This document shows, one piece after another, positions 38,230 to 49,833 of a DNA stretch of 64,000 nt (positions are counted from its first letter, which is position 1; each line of letters starts with the position of its first letter). Origin of the DNA: Hyalella azteca (Eukaryota > Arthropoda > Malacostraca > Amphipoda > Hyalellidae); assembly GCF_000764305.2 (NCBI RefSeq), contig NW_025944327.1, positions 62,001-126,000 of the forward strand, in the 5' to 3' direction. The notes beneath the pieces are model-generated. The model made no database searches. It had not been told where the DNA came from and was given only the letters and a program-made list of their open reading frames with translations. The position numbers and the translations under genes are program-made.

Positions 38230-38900
38230 GTCTCGTGTTAGGAGGCAAAGTCGACGCTCGTTAGCTCTATCTTTTTTACTATTGCTTTAACCTTACCGAG
38301 GTGAAGACCTCTTGCTCAAACAGTATTATTACTTTTGTTAACTCTTGCTTATCTGTTACTTAATTTGAGTTTGTGCGAGTGTGTTTTCATTTTATTTTGT
38401 TCAATTTAAATGCATGTTAGAACTTCTGTGTTTCGCTCGTTTAATTAAGATCTTGCTTAACCGGCTTTACGCCAGTGCATGGAACCCGTAGGGTTATTGG
38501 CTCCTTGGAGCTTCGGTGTATACCGATTGTCACATGCCTTAGTGCTGTGAATTAATTGCATGCTTGCATGCGCTTAACTCCTTTAAGTACGAGCGAACAC
38601 TCCTATTACTGTTTTCACTATTTTCTTCCTAATAGTTCTCTACATGAGAACTCTTGTCTAGGGTTCCTCAACGGAAACAAATAGGTAACCTGAAACAGTG
38701 ACTCATTCAATTGGAATTAAATATTGTGTTCTACACTTTTAACGTTCGAACTTGTGCTTATATGTGCGTACGTATTCTACAGCTTGCACGAGTTCCTCGT
38801 CGCGCTGCGTGCTTCTCGTTTAATTCCTTCTGGCTTCGTTCTGCGAAGCAATTCTCTTTGCGGAACCACAATAAAAGTTTCAACGCTTTCTTTGTTTTTT
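38230..38900. other. strand-skewed, T/C-rich segment of unknown nature
   Basis: The plus strand is rich in T and C over about 670 bp, unlike its flanks, and ends with AATAAAAG near 38870. It contains short palindromes (TTGCATGCTTGCATGCG near 38558). Such skew with a poly(A) hexamer can mark an LTR or a transcribed non-coding segment, but no TG..CA ends, primer-binding site or second copy was found. The overlapping plus-strand frames at 38711-38936 have no recognised domain. Confidence 0.25.
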
Positions 38901-41193
38901 GATTTCCAATTGTACCGAAATTCAATAGCAAAGTAAAAGGATTTCTTCGAGATATGTCATGAATAGAGAATAATTGTCTCTAGCATTGTTATAAACGGTA
39001 GAATATATTGTCTTAAAAATACACAAGAATGGTAGATGATCATCGTTATAATTGAAATCGAACGTATAAGATTCTCTTGAATCCATACTATTTAACAGTG
39101 AAAGACTATCTTTATGTTTGAAAAATAAATTAGAAGAAGTCTCATATCTATACAGAATCAATAAAAGATGATATAATAAACTGAAATAAACGGTTTAAAG
39201 ATTGTCGGTTTCCAGGCTTCAAGTTTTCAAGAACAGGGTATGAATTATATTTTATTTTTCTTGCATGATACTTTTGTCGGGAAAATAATCTGAGGTCGTA
39301 CAGTGGCCGGCGGTTAACGCTCGTTAATTACGATAGCTTTAAGACATGACACTTACTCACCTGAGATGTTGCAAGTTGCTCGAATCCCACACGTTCCTGA
39401 AGGATACAAATGTTATTAAAATAATGAACAAATAATGATAAGGTAAAATTAATAATAGCAGCTGTCAAATTGTCGCATAGCGAGTTATGAAACTACTATA
39501 TAAAAATTCTCAAGCCCACCGAATTAAAGTCAAAGTGATTACAGTTGGCGTAATCTAATTCCATGACAGAAAAGTCCACTAAATTCAATTAGATTATATT
39601 CAGTGTTGAAAAATTTTACAAAGTCAAAGCCTTGACAACGAGGAGATGTGTGATTTCACTTTATGTAAGTAAAATCAATTTAAATAAAGTCATAATTTAA
39701 ATAAAGCGACAACATCAAAGCTGTGAGCAATTCTAGTGTGTTCAGTCCATGTAGGGAGACTCAATCATTTTGGGATCGTCAATGAGCAGCACGTCGCTGT
39801 CACGGCAGACGTGGCACGTCAAAGGAGAAAATAATTAGAAGCGTCGGCTGCGGGTAGGATTTAATTTAGGTAGCCAGTTTAGCTGCCAGTTTGATATCAG
39901 CAAAACGAAAGACAGCGCTGAAGTTAAATTGCTTCTCTCAAGGCGGTCTCAGAAAGATCTTTCTTTATTTTACTCTCCCTGGAAATTTTGCGCATTATTC
40001 TATTAGCTTCATTAAATTAAAACTGCAGAAAATGAAGAGAAATGCGGCCACAGTCTCGTAACTTTCACTACTTTAGAGAAGCTTGAGAAGACTTGGTTAC
40101 TGCTTAGAATTTCCTTAGTAGGATATATTGCGTAAGAAGGAACGCCTCGAGGTGATTAAGGAGCGAATTTCGACTCTAATTTGCATATATATTGTATCAC
40201 TATCTAATAAATTCTTACTTCAATGTTAATAATTGAGTATCGAACATACCTGAATGTATCATAGAAGAATTCGCAAAATAATTCGCAATTTAAACCAGTC
40301 CCCAAACTAAAATTTAAATTTGTGTTCCTACATCAATGGATCATCACCTTGTTTTCATTACTCGTTATACTAGAATATATCCCGAGAATTTTCAGCCACT
40401 TGCGTAATTATTTAACATGCTTAAATAATAAGCCAAAATATGGATAATATTTTATCCCCAACAAATCTGCACGTGTTGAATAAAAGATTTTTCCGCGAGT
40501 CAAGAAGATTTATTAGATNATATATGGGCTAATAATCTGCCCATCGATTGCTCAATATTATTCTCTTGGCCACCTAAAGTACGACCTCGATTTTGCATTT
40601 AAAGTTACTAAAACGCACGCATTAACAAAGAACCATTAAGATAAATACGAATAACCGATTATTTATCAATTCATTGGACGCACCTCGCACACTCTTAATG
40701 AGAGTTTTTTTAAATGAACTATAATGAGTTACGCAGCATGAAAACAATGCATGCGTCGTAGTTTAGCGACTCGACTTGTCCAAAAATGAACAAGATAGCT
40801 CACGGAGAAACTTTAATGGTCAACTAAACCCGGTCTGACAGCAAGTAGCTAAGTAACAATGGAACAATGTAACTATATGACATGAGCTTTATAAGTACAT
40901 CGCATACATAATTCCAGCCTCAACATAATAAGCTGATTCTTGCGCCATAGTGGTTGGCTTCTTGCCACAACTCGCCTTCACCTCTAAATAATTTCCTTCG
41001 ATTTTAGAAACCTTTTCCCGGAAGCTTGCAAGATAAATTAACGCTGGATTATGGATGGCAAAGTTGATGGACAACCGTCGTCGATGATGGATTTAAATCG
41101 CGCCGTATTTTTTTAAAAGCGTTGGTAAAGGTAAAGTTAATAAAGGGCGAGGAGAAAAATAAAACTTTAATTTAATTTCATATTGACGAGCGC
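38901..41193. other. AT-rich stretch without a recognisable gene
   Basis: Short open frames only. One undetermined base (N) lies at 40519, the only one in the window. Confidence 0.6.
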
Positions 41194-41238
41194 GTGACGA
41201 GACGCCTTGCCGGCCACAGGCGGCCTGGTGCTACAGAT

Positions 41239-41730
41239 ATGTCAGTGAGAGCTGCACAAAAAAAGTCTGCTGCAACGAGTGTAGAATGTAGCAATAAAAT
41301 ATGCTGCAACGGCTACAGCAATAAAGAGCTAATCGATGCAGCAAGAAAAACTGCTGCAACAAGTGCAGGAAAAAAATCTGCTGCAACAAGTGTAGCAGGA
41401 AAGACTGCTGCAACAGGTGCAGCAAGAGAAATTTCTGCAACAGGTGCGGTAAGAAAAGCTGCTGCAACAGATGCAGCAATAAAAACTGCTGCAACAAGTG
41501 CAGCAAGAAAAACTGCTGGAACAAGTGCAGTAAGAAAAACTGCTGCAACAAGTGCAGTAAGAAAAACTGCTGCAACAGGTGCAGTAAGAAAAATTTCTGC
41601 AACAGGTGCAGTAAGAAAAGCTGCGGCAACAAGTGCAGCAAGAAAAACTGCGGCTGCAACAGTTTCAGTAGGAAAAACTGCTGCAACCGAGGCAGTTAGA
41701 GGAGCTGCTGCAATAAGTTTAGCAATATAA
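41239..41730 (+). CDS. open frame over a 27-bp tandem array encoding Ala/Thr/Lys nonapeptides (doubtful gene)
   Basis: The frame is open from 41194, with the first ATG at 41239 (163 codons). From about 41340 it consists of around 13-14 units of 27 bp, translated as variants of KTAATSAVR (for example TAATSAARK and ISATGAVRK). The product would be basic and low-complexity, loosely like the tail of histone H1 or other Ala/Lys-rich nuclear proteins. Units and the few irregular ones all keep multiples of 3, so the frame survives for the whole array. Against a gene: the antisense strand is equally open (151 codons at 41231-41686), and differences between units are mostly amino-acid changing. A further open segment follows a possible acceptor (AAATACAG near 41800), reading IAVEHLKAIETEAEGK up to a stop near 41920. 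Confidence 0.3.
   Translation: MSVRAAQKKSAATSVECSNKICCNGYSNKELIDAARKTAATSAGKKSAATSVAGKTAATGAAREISATGAVRKAAATDAAIKTAATSAARKTAGTSAVRKTAATSAVRKTAATGAVRKISATGAVRKAAATSAARKTAAATVSVGKTAATEAVRGAAAISLAI
41340..41720. repeat. 27-bp minisatellite, about 13-14 copies
   Basis: The unit reads ACTGCTGCAACAAGTGCAGT followed by AAGAAAA, with AGT/GGT/GAT and ACT/ATT/GCT variants. Less regular copies extend left towards 41260. Confidence 0.9.
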
Positions 41731-42124
41731 GCTTGCCCTTGAAATAGACAGGAAATATAGCCTACATATTTCCTTCATACATATATAAATAAATACAGCA
41801 AAAAAATAGCTCAGATGAAAAAAATTCTAAATTTAAAGTCGCGGCAATAGGAATAGCAGTTGAGCACTTAAAAGCAATCGAAACTGAAGCGGAAGGAAAA
41901 ACTGCACCTCAGTCACAATAATAAGACCACTCCAAACAGCGGCTGTTATAGCTGCAGCAAACAAACAACAGCAAACACGGCATCATCTTCAGCAGCTTCA
42001 GTTAAAGCTGACCCAACTGCCGTCCTACTGCAGCAGCAGCAGCAGCAGTATCGTCCGGTGCCAGTATCTCACATTACAACACAGCTGCCCGCGTGACCTA
42101 GCGATCATCTGCTACTTGGAATTT
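41731..42124. other. spacer with a (CAG)6 run
   Basis: Rich in CAG/GCA words and probably continuous in origin with the 27-bp array. A perfect (CAG)6 lies at 42031-42048. The plus strand is open over 41940-42130 in one frame with no recognised product. Confidence 0.5.
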
Positions 42125-42300
42125 TTTTAGCGCAATTTTTCATTTATGGAAGAAATGCCCTATTGTGCTCGTCATGTCCGTCCGTCCATCCGTCCGTCTG
42201 TCCGTCTGTCCGTCTGTCCGCCCGTCCGTGACTTCACGTTTTCGTCGAAGAGAAAATGCGCTCTCTGTCACTCACTGCAGTGAGTACGGAGTTATAATTT
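42125..42300 (+). mobile_element. Helentron-like non-autonomous element, copy 2
   Basis: Same architecture as copy 1 on the opposite strand: TTTTTAGCGCAATTTTTC, a conserved spacer with CTATTGTGCTCGTCATGTCC, a long run of GTCC/GTCT, GAAGAGAAAATGCGC, the palindrome ACTCACTGCAGTGAGT and an AT-rich end. The left inverted-repeat arm is degraded (GCGCAATTTTTC), while the right arm and hairpin are intact. Confidence 0.6.
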
Positions 42301-42479
42301 AGAATTTATAATATCAATAGATATTGAATTTAGACAAATAATGTACGAGTCGTGATTTATTGTTTGTAAAAAATTTGACTGGCCCGTTTCCCTTAATTAG
42401 AAATCCATTTTTTTCAGTTGAAGTTAAAGCTTTTTGAATTTCAATCAGTTTAGTTTTCAATCCTTTGTTAATTGTTTGT
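42301..42479. other. AT-rich spacer
   Basis: Nothing recognisable; part of the minus-strand frame at 42314-42655 that enters the adjacent repeat. Confidence 0.5.
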
Positions 42480-42947
42480 ACCAAAATTATGACGTAAGAA
42501 AGCATATATTGTTTATAAGGAAGGAATAAAGGTTCAAACTTATGATTCAAACTTATTATTTGCCTCGAATTTGAATTTTTGATTAGCTCGTTTTTGAATT
42601 CCACAATCTGCAACAGTTCGAAAACTCTCAGCTTCACACACAAGTTATCGTTCAAAAACTATCAGTTTTACAAGTTATCGCTCAAAAACTATCAGTTTCA
42701 CAACTCATTGTTCAAAAACTATCAGTTTCACAATTCATCGTTCAAAAACTCTTAGTTTTACAACTCGCCTTCTAAGACCGTCAATTTCACCTGTTACCTT
42801 TCAAAAACTATCACTGTCACAATTCACCGTTCATTGACCATTAGTTTCTTAATTCACCGTTCATTAACCATTATTTTTTTAATTCACCGTTCATTGACCA
42901 TTAGTATCTTAGTTTCTCAATTCACCGTTCAAACACTATCAGTTTCA
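42480..42947. repeat. dispersed repeat containing a 30-bp minisatellite, short copy (468 bp)
   Basis: It has the same head (ACCAAAATTATGACGTAAG) and the same end (CACTATCAGTTTCA) as 33512-34314, with about 95% identity in the shared head, but only three or four of the GTTCAAAAACTATCAGTTTC units. The minus-strand frames in the two heads encode nearly the same peptide (NDNLCVKLRVFELLQIVEFK in this copy), which follows from the DNA identity and is not by itself evidence for a gene. Confidence 0.85.
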
Positions 42948-43335
42948 TACCTCCGGCCTCCAACAAGGGTCAGTGGCCGCAACTCTCGCGTTCTCCCGCG
43001 TACGGCAGTGGCAGGCTGGCGTTCAGTCACGTCGTCTAAAGCTTCGATTTTCTCTCGAACGACAAAGTCACAAAACAAATTTGCTGACGCCTTCATCCTT
43101 TGTCTTTCTAAAAAGGAAACAAAAGGGCTTTGTTGAGCCGCCTCAGCACTATGAGAACTTTCTTTTACGAACGAAATTGTGTTACATTGGAATAAAAACC
43201 GCGTAATCAAATGGAAACGGTGTTACGGGATAAACTAACAAATTTATGAACTTTAAGAATATTTTAAATAAAAAAGTACAGAGAAATATACCACCAATCC
43301 AAGGATCAATAAAATGTTTAAATTGTAAATTAGCA
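42948..43335. other. spacer without a recognisable gene
   Basis: A GC-richer patch at 42950-43140 holds overlapping frames on both strands (77-100 codons), partly fused to the repeat; no motif recognised. Confidence 0.45.
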
Positions 43336-43481
43336 ATAAAAAATATAACTCAGTATTCACTGCAGTGAGTTACAGATAGCGCATTTTCTCAGAGAGCGTC
43401 CGTAAAGAGCGTCCGTTACGGACTGACGGACATGACGAGGACAATAGTGCATTTTTCCATAAATGAGAAAATGCGCTAAAA
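43336..43481 (-). mobile_element. Helentron-like non-autonomous element, copy 3 (microsatellite nearly lost)
   Basis: On the minus strand both subterminal arms (GCGCATTTTCTC and GAGAAAATGCGC) and the ACTCACTGCAGTGAAT hairpin are present, but the GTCY core is reduced to a few units mixed with a duplicated GAGAGCGTCCGTAAAGAGCG-like segment (plus strand). The shortest core of the family. Confidence 0.6.
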
Positions 43482-44105
43482 TTTGTAACTTCAAAATGAA
43501 TTTATTTGTTTAAAATCATCAGGAGAACATAAATTTCGGGGCACAATCAGTGTTCCATAGTTGATCGTTGAGGTTAATGATACTCGGTTTGGTGATATAC
43601 TGTCTGGACATGAGATGCAAGATGTCTTACCCAAAGGCACTTCAAGCAGAGGTACAAAAATCGGGGGAAAAAAAATCACGTGACTATTACGTACAAAGTA
43701 GGAGGAGTTGTACAATTGTAGGACGATACGATAAGTGATCGCTGTATATTAAATTATCTGTCAATAAATAGTAGCTATAACTACATCGGTGTAGTATCAA
43801 TACAATAAGTAAAATTCTAATGAATATTACATTTATAATAGAAGATACGATCGCTCTATCTTGGTCAATTGGTTTAATATCCTGTATATAACATTAAACA
43901 TTTAATGTAATATATGTTAATGTGATATACGTATAATCTATATATACAATGATATACAAGGTATTATGTGTACAATATAACATAAAAATATTATGTATGT
44001 TGTAATAACATAAATATATACCTACCTATTAATACAATGAATAATATGCTGTATATAACATATAACAACATTAAACGAGTGTAAATACAAAAAAAAAATT
44101 TAGAA
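43482..44105. other. AT-rich spacer with a (TA)-rich block
   Basis: 43860-44090 is almost pure A/T with many ATATA words and imperfect TATATAACATTAAACA-like repeats. A 74-codon minus frame at 43491-43715 has no recognised motif. Confidence 0.5.
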
Positions 44106-44200
44106 CTCATAAGGAATAAAGGTTCAAAATTACGATTCAAGACTGTAATTTTCTTCGAATTTGAATTTTGATTAGCTTTTGTTTGAATTTCAATTACTTT
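44106..44200. repeat. fragment of the 30-bp-unit dispersed repeat (head only)
   Basis: AAGGAATAAAGGTTCAAA, TTCGAATTTGAATTTTGATT and TTTGAATTTC match the head of 33512-34314 (from about 33553) with more divergence than the copy at 42480. No 30-bp array follows. Confidence 0.65.
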
Positions 44201-46802
44201 CCTAATGGATGTTCAGAAGTTTTGACAATATCATCAGCTTCAGAATCTGATTACAAATCACATAATAATATTATCGTTGACTCAGACATTAAAATGTAAG
44301 TTTTTGCACCTAAATAAACCGCAATAATTGGTGGGTAAAAATTATAGAACACATAAAATAACACAAATTTTAAATTCAACCATTCATAAAAAATTGCGCA
44401 TCGATTTCAAACACTACGGCTATAATGGTTCGGATCATTCATATTTGTTAGGTTAAAATAGAGAGAAATTTATTCAAGGTTTTCAATTTCTAAAATGGTT
44501 CGGAATTCGAATAAAAATTTCACATGGAACTGATGCCGTCTAGCATATTTTCTGCGAGACGAGAATCATTTCGAGACCAAGATACCTATTTCAATAAGGC
44601 GAAACGCTCGTGTAGAGCTCGAAGTATTAGAGCTGAGACCACATTCTAAAATGTCCGTACTCTTTGGCTGAGCTTAGACTTTTCTTTGGTTGCGAAAGCT
44701 TCTTCTCAAATAATATCAAGAGCTCTTGAACAAGAGGAACCGTATGCATAAAATAGAGAACGCAGGGTGATATTAAAGGTCGTGTCTGGAAACCTGAATT
44801 GAACTTCCCATTGGAAATTGACCGATTTCTCTCCGATGATCGGTTTTTAGTATTTATGAAAGATATATGATTTCAATGAATTTTTGTGAAGTAACTCAAT
44901 AGAAAAGGAAGAAGAGGAATCTAAGACGACTGAATATCTTAATGTTTGGTTGGAATTTACTGTAAATTATTTTATGTTGATATAAGACTCAGTTCTTGCA
45001 TGTTAATTGCACATATAAATTATATTTTATGAAGGAAGATATTGAAAAAGCACAATATTTATGCTCAAGGCATTCGTATTCCGTTGCTGAGGCCTGCACT
45101 AAACTCCAACATTTCCAGGACAAAAGCAAGCAAATATACTACAGAAATACCTGATGAAAAAATGCATGTAGTGCATGTAGAAATACCTGAGAAAATTAAT
45201 TAACACATAACAAATAAAAATGTCTTTGAATAGTTAAAAGTGTTACAGGAGTAGCAGGCGAAGTGAATTGCATGGAAGTCGTATTGATTCTGAATATCAT
45301 GAATATTACGCTTTATTTTGTCCACGAATAAACACTATTTAAAGCGAGGATCCAATTTTATTTGCCATTTCAGTGATTTCAATAGTCACGTTAGTTAACT
45401 CGTAAATTACACAAAGTCAGATATCGAACCGTATCAACATAAATACAAATTACACCGAAAACAACAAGATAATATTGATAAGTGAGGTAAAAAATATAGA
45501 AGTAAATTTTAAAATTTAAAAGTCTAAAAAAGTATCAATAGAAATACAAAGCCTGGAAGAAAATCATTGTGGATGTTATACAGAACTCCTCGCATAAAGT
45601 TCACTAAAGCCTCGAGAGATCGAGCTAAAAGTTGCATTCAAACCTGATCGAAATTCCTTTTCCAGATCAAGGGAACCAAAAAATATAAGAGCGAAAGCCC
45701 TTGAGGATATTTATCTTTCAGGAAGTTATTTACCGGTCAAAAACGCACTGAACCTCAGCAAAAATTCAGCAAGAGAAGCGTTTGGTATTGAAAAGTGCAG
45801 GAGATTGAGCCGTGAAACGCCCCCGTGTTCTCATCGACAAAACTCTTTTTATAAGGCGAACCATGGAGAATAAACTTATGATATGTTATAATGTGAGATG
45901 TGATTCAATGTAGTTCAGGCTGACGTATCGAAGTGCAGGAGAAATTAAGACTTCTTAACTACACTCTCTACTACAAATGTTTAGGGCCGCAGGAATAGAT
46001 CACAATCCTAAATTTCGACTTCGGTAAGCAAATCCCTGCATTATTCATTTCATTTTTCAGCTATCGCTACTTGAGCAAACGATTTACTATGCAAGTGATT
46101 TCTCTTAAAATTTCTTCACATAAAGTGTTGTAAAATTAAATTTTTAGAAAATGCTGTTCCGTAGCTTTAGGCCTAAATTTCTGATCAGTTTTTGATCCGA
46201 GTCTTTACGGACTGGTGAGAGGAATTATACACATAGAAAACAACAGAGTATACTGCGAGAAATATCATGTGTAAATTACATTATAAACGCTAGTTTGGCT
46301 GTCGCGTCATATGTCGCTCGTTTCTACCGCCCGTACAACACAATAGGTGACACAGAGTAAGGTGCATTGCTAAGATGATAAAAAAATTTAAAACTTTAGA
46401 ACTGAATTTGGGCCCGAATGGGATGAGCCACAAGTTCCATTCCTTGATAATTGACAAAGATATTTATTGTATAAGTGCTTTGAATTTTTCAGCGAAACAA
46501 ATATATCACATCGAATGTGCCTCGCGTTTTCAAGACCAAAAATAGACATTTGACTCTCAACATCAAAAACTTTCAAACCCAATCAAACTACACAATAAAA
46601 TGGAGATATGGGCAATTATGCAGATTGGTGTGGGTTAGTGAAGATTAGTGCAGAACTGCGAACCAAAGCTCTACGAGTGAATTTTTCTATAAGTAAACCA
46701 GCAGATGTGCGATTGATGTGAGATGCGTTCGGCTATAGTTTAGCAGCCACTGAAATAAAGCACATGCAATGTTGCGCTTCAAGCTATTTAGTACACCAGC
46801 TA
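44201..46802. other. AT-rich stretch without a recognisable gene
   Basis: Only one short frame (64 codons, minus, 46388-46582). A 15-bp AGAAATACCTGATGA-like motif repeats near 45139 and 45178. No other structure. Confidence 0.6.
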
Positions 46803-47134
46803 CAGCTCTGCAGAGCACCTGCAGCAGCTATGTAGAGCACCAGCAGCAGCTATGTAGAGCACCAGCAGCAGCTATGTAGAGCACCAGCAGCAGCTATGTA
46901 GAGCACCAGCAGCAGATGTAGAGCACCAGTAGCAGCTACGTAGAGCACCAGTAGCAGCTACGTAGAGCACCAGCAGCAGCTACGTAGAGCACCAGCAGCA
47001 GCTACGTAGAGCACCAGCAGCAGCTTTGTAGAGCACCAGCAACTGCTATGCATATAGCACCAGCAGCAGCTACGTAGAGCACCAGCAGCAGCTATGTAGA
47101 GCACCAGCAACGGCTATGCATATAGCACCAGCAG
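46803..47134. repeat. 22-bp minisatellite, about 15 copies
   Basis: The unit reads GTAGAGCACCAGCAGCAGCT followed by AT or AC. Variants include AGTAGC units in the middle and GCATATAGCACC units (slightly longer) near the right end, giving a mosaic of three unit types. Confidence 0.95.
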
Positions 47135-49720
47135 AGACGACAAACGCAAGCAGGAGCTGGTGCCATTTCAACACTCGTGCTTGAGGCTTTCGTTGCTCTA
47201 CGCACATATTGCCAACGAAGAGAAATGTCACCGAGGTATTCTCCGGCGTATGACTGGTGGCGCCTGTGATACGCCAGAGGGATTATACGCTGCCAAATTA
47301 ACTGGATTTTTAATTGTCAATGGCCTGAGTCAGTGAGATAGCTCGTGAATGTTTTGTTTAAATTTTCAAGTTAAATTGAAAACATGAAACATTGGAGATA
47401 TAATCTATAGAGATTTTTTGAATCTAAAATAAACTCGTGTCAAAATTTGAGCTGCTGAAGAATATACATTTAGGTCAACTAATTGATTCAATCCACCATT
47501 AATTAATGCACGAGTATCCAATTGGATAGTGCGGGACCGATGGTATCGGAAACATGGGAACGATGCTATTCTGAGATCTTTAGCATTAAAATGCTGGGAA
47601 TTTTTATATAGAATAATGAATTATATGAAGAATTACCCACGGTTTAAAATTTAAGATAATATGGTATCTTCAGAAATAATAGCGCGTCATAGTTAGATAA
47701 TATTCTTATACAAGCATAATCGTTTCATAGTAAATTATTTAAAATCTAGATATCGTACAAAATGTAATATCTCACTAAACCTAGCTAATAAAATCATGCA
47801 ATAATATAAAAAAATTTCAATATAAGAAGAAAAGCGTTTCCCGTTATTTCATAATCATTTTTAAAAATGAACACAGTTTGTATTCCCATATTGTATTCAT
47901 TAAAAATCGGACAACACGTTAATTTATTACGCGTGACAATCGAGTACAAGAAAAATCGAATCAAAGTTTAAAACATTATCGCTATTTTTTATTAGAGTAT
48001 TATCGCTATTTAGAGCATTGTCGCTATTTTCAAGGATGATTACTTGACTTTCATCAGTCTGGTATTGCCAACAATGAATCCGGGTTCAAAGCTTAAAATT
48101 TATGCCTTAGTTTATGAGTTGTATTTTAGGCGTATTTCACTTGAAGCCGCGTGCTTTATTACACTGTTTTCCGATGTAGAAGCTCGATTTTGGAATAAGT
48201 TGTGGATACAAGGCGAGATGAGCGAATATTGGATGCGATGTGAGGCTTTGCAATATCCTAATGCATGACACTTTTGTACGTCGACGCAAAATCCTTTAAT
48301 TAAGGCAGCCTATAACTCGCCATAAGATTTATAATAAACAACCAAAGTCATGTAGGTTTATCGGGATACCAAATTAGTGAATAAATTACCATAAATTTAA
48401 TTTACTATAAGCAGATAAATAACAATTCAATTTCAGCTTAATGAGATATGAATTAATGTAAATGAAGTTAAAAACCGTATAAACTATAGAAAGTAATATT
48501 CCTTCACCCAACAGCCCGCATAAATTTAAATAAATTTAGGATAAAATTATCAAAATACTAACCATGAATTTACAATTGTTGCCGCATTAACAATAAGAGG
48601 GATGGCGGAACTGGCGACTTTAGGTCAATTTTCATGTCATGATAATATCACTTTCGGACGCAGGACGAATAATAAGCTATAATTTATTACAAGAACCATT
48701 CGCTATCTATGTTCCGAGTTAATCAGAGCTTGTCTCTGGTATTGTACAGCCTGTCGAATATGTTAAGAGGAAATCACGAGTGATATTCTTAAGCGAAACG
48801 CTGCGGTTGTGGCCCTACGTTCATCAGGGAGATCCGGCAATAATCATGTTCGTAATGTTCATTAACTCGTCCAGTAAGAATATAAGTAGGAATAATTACG
48901 ACCCTAGTAATGGTAATTAACTAGCGAGGGAATAAAATCGGCCGGCGTAATTTAATTCTTTAGATATTGAAATACTTTCAGAAATTTCATTAATATTCTC
49001 TCTTGATTGTAAAGAATGTAAAGTGCAGACAAGTTGTCAGTGTAAGAAATACTCTTAATTGGTAAAGGTTCCAGACTTCAATCATCAGCAATATAGGCGT
49101 AATTATGGTACTAGAAAAATGCGCTTTTAGTGTATACGGGAATAAATACTTGTTATTGATTTGAATGAATTGCTCTCATTATTAGAAGCGTGGTGACAAC
49201 TATCGGAAAAATATCCGGCTGACCATCTGTGGGCTTACTTTAACTGGAATAATGTTCCAAAAATGTTCAATTTACCCAAGCCAGAAAAAGAAATTCGAAC
49301 TTCTTCTATGATTCGATTTCAATTAAACAAGTCTTTCTGAATACAAGCGCCCCACCGCTGTCTTGCTTGATCATCTTCACTATAGACAATTAAAAATGGA
49401 TGTCATCCTCAACATGGCGAGCCGCAGACGTGATCCGTTTTCTCGTTTTTTTAATAAAGTGTTTAATTATGAAGACCGTAATTCTGTAGTCCTGTAAATT
49501 TGAAAATTTCCGTTGTATGATTGCGATTCACAACGTAAAAAGATAGGTTCAAATTGATATACAAATGATATAACGACTATCATGCAAAATGATGAACCTT
49601 CATTGCTAACTTAAGTAGAATATAAATAGAATAAATAGAATAAACGAATAAATACATTTTAGGTCGTGACAAAAAAGAAAAAAAGAGCCAAAGCCTTACA
49701 AAAATAACAATTTCCCATCA
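47135..49720. other. AT-rich stretch without a recognisable gene
   Basis: A TTATCGCTATTT motif repeats three times at about 47977-48030. One plus frame of 74 codons (48044-48268) has somewhat mixed composition but no recognised domain. Nothing else. Confidence 0.55.
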
Positions 49721-49833
49721 TTTTTCCTGGAATTCCATTATTAGTTTGACTGATGTTTTCTTATTTAGTAATAACTATTTTTCTTGAAATTCATTATTAG
49801 TTTGACTGTTGTTTTATTATTTGGTAATAACTT
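49721..49833. repeat. short tandem duplication, period about 56 bp
   Basis: Two copies of TTTTTCYTGRAATTCATTAT, then TAGTTTGACTG and TTTAGTAATAACT, with several differences. Confidence 0.75.

Noticed and set aside
39370..39410. tRNA gene (CTCGAATCCCAC B-box-like word)
   Set aside because: No A box or pairing stems around it.
40519..40519. Undetermined base N as a sign of a scaffold join
   Set aside because: A single N without repeats or composition change around it is more likely a low-quality or polymorphic base.
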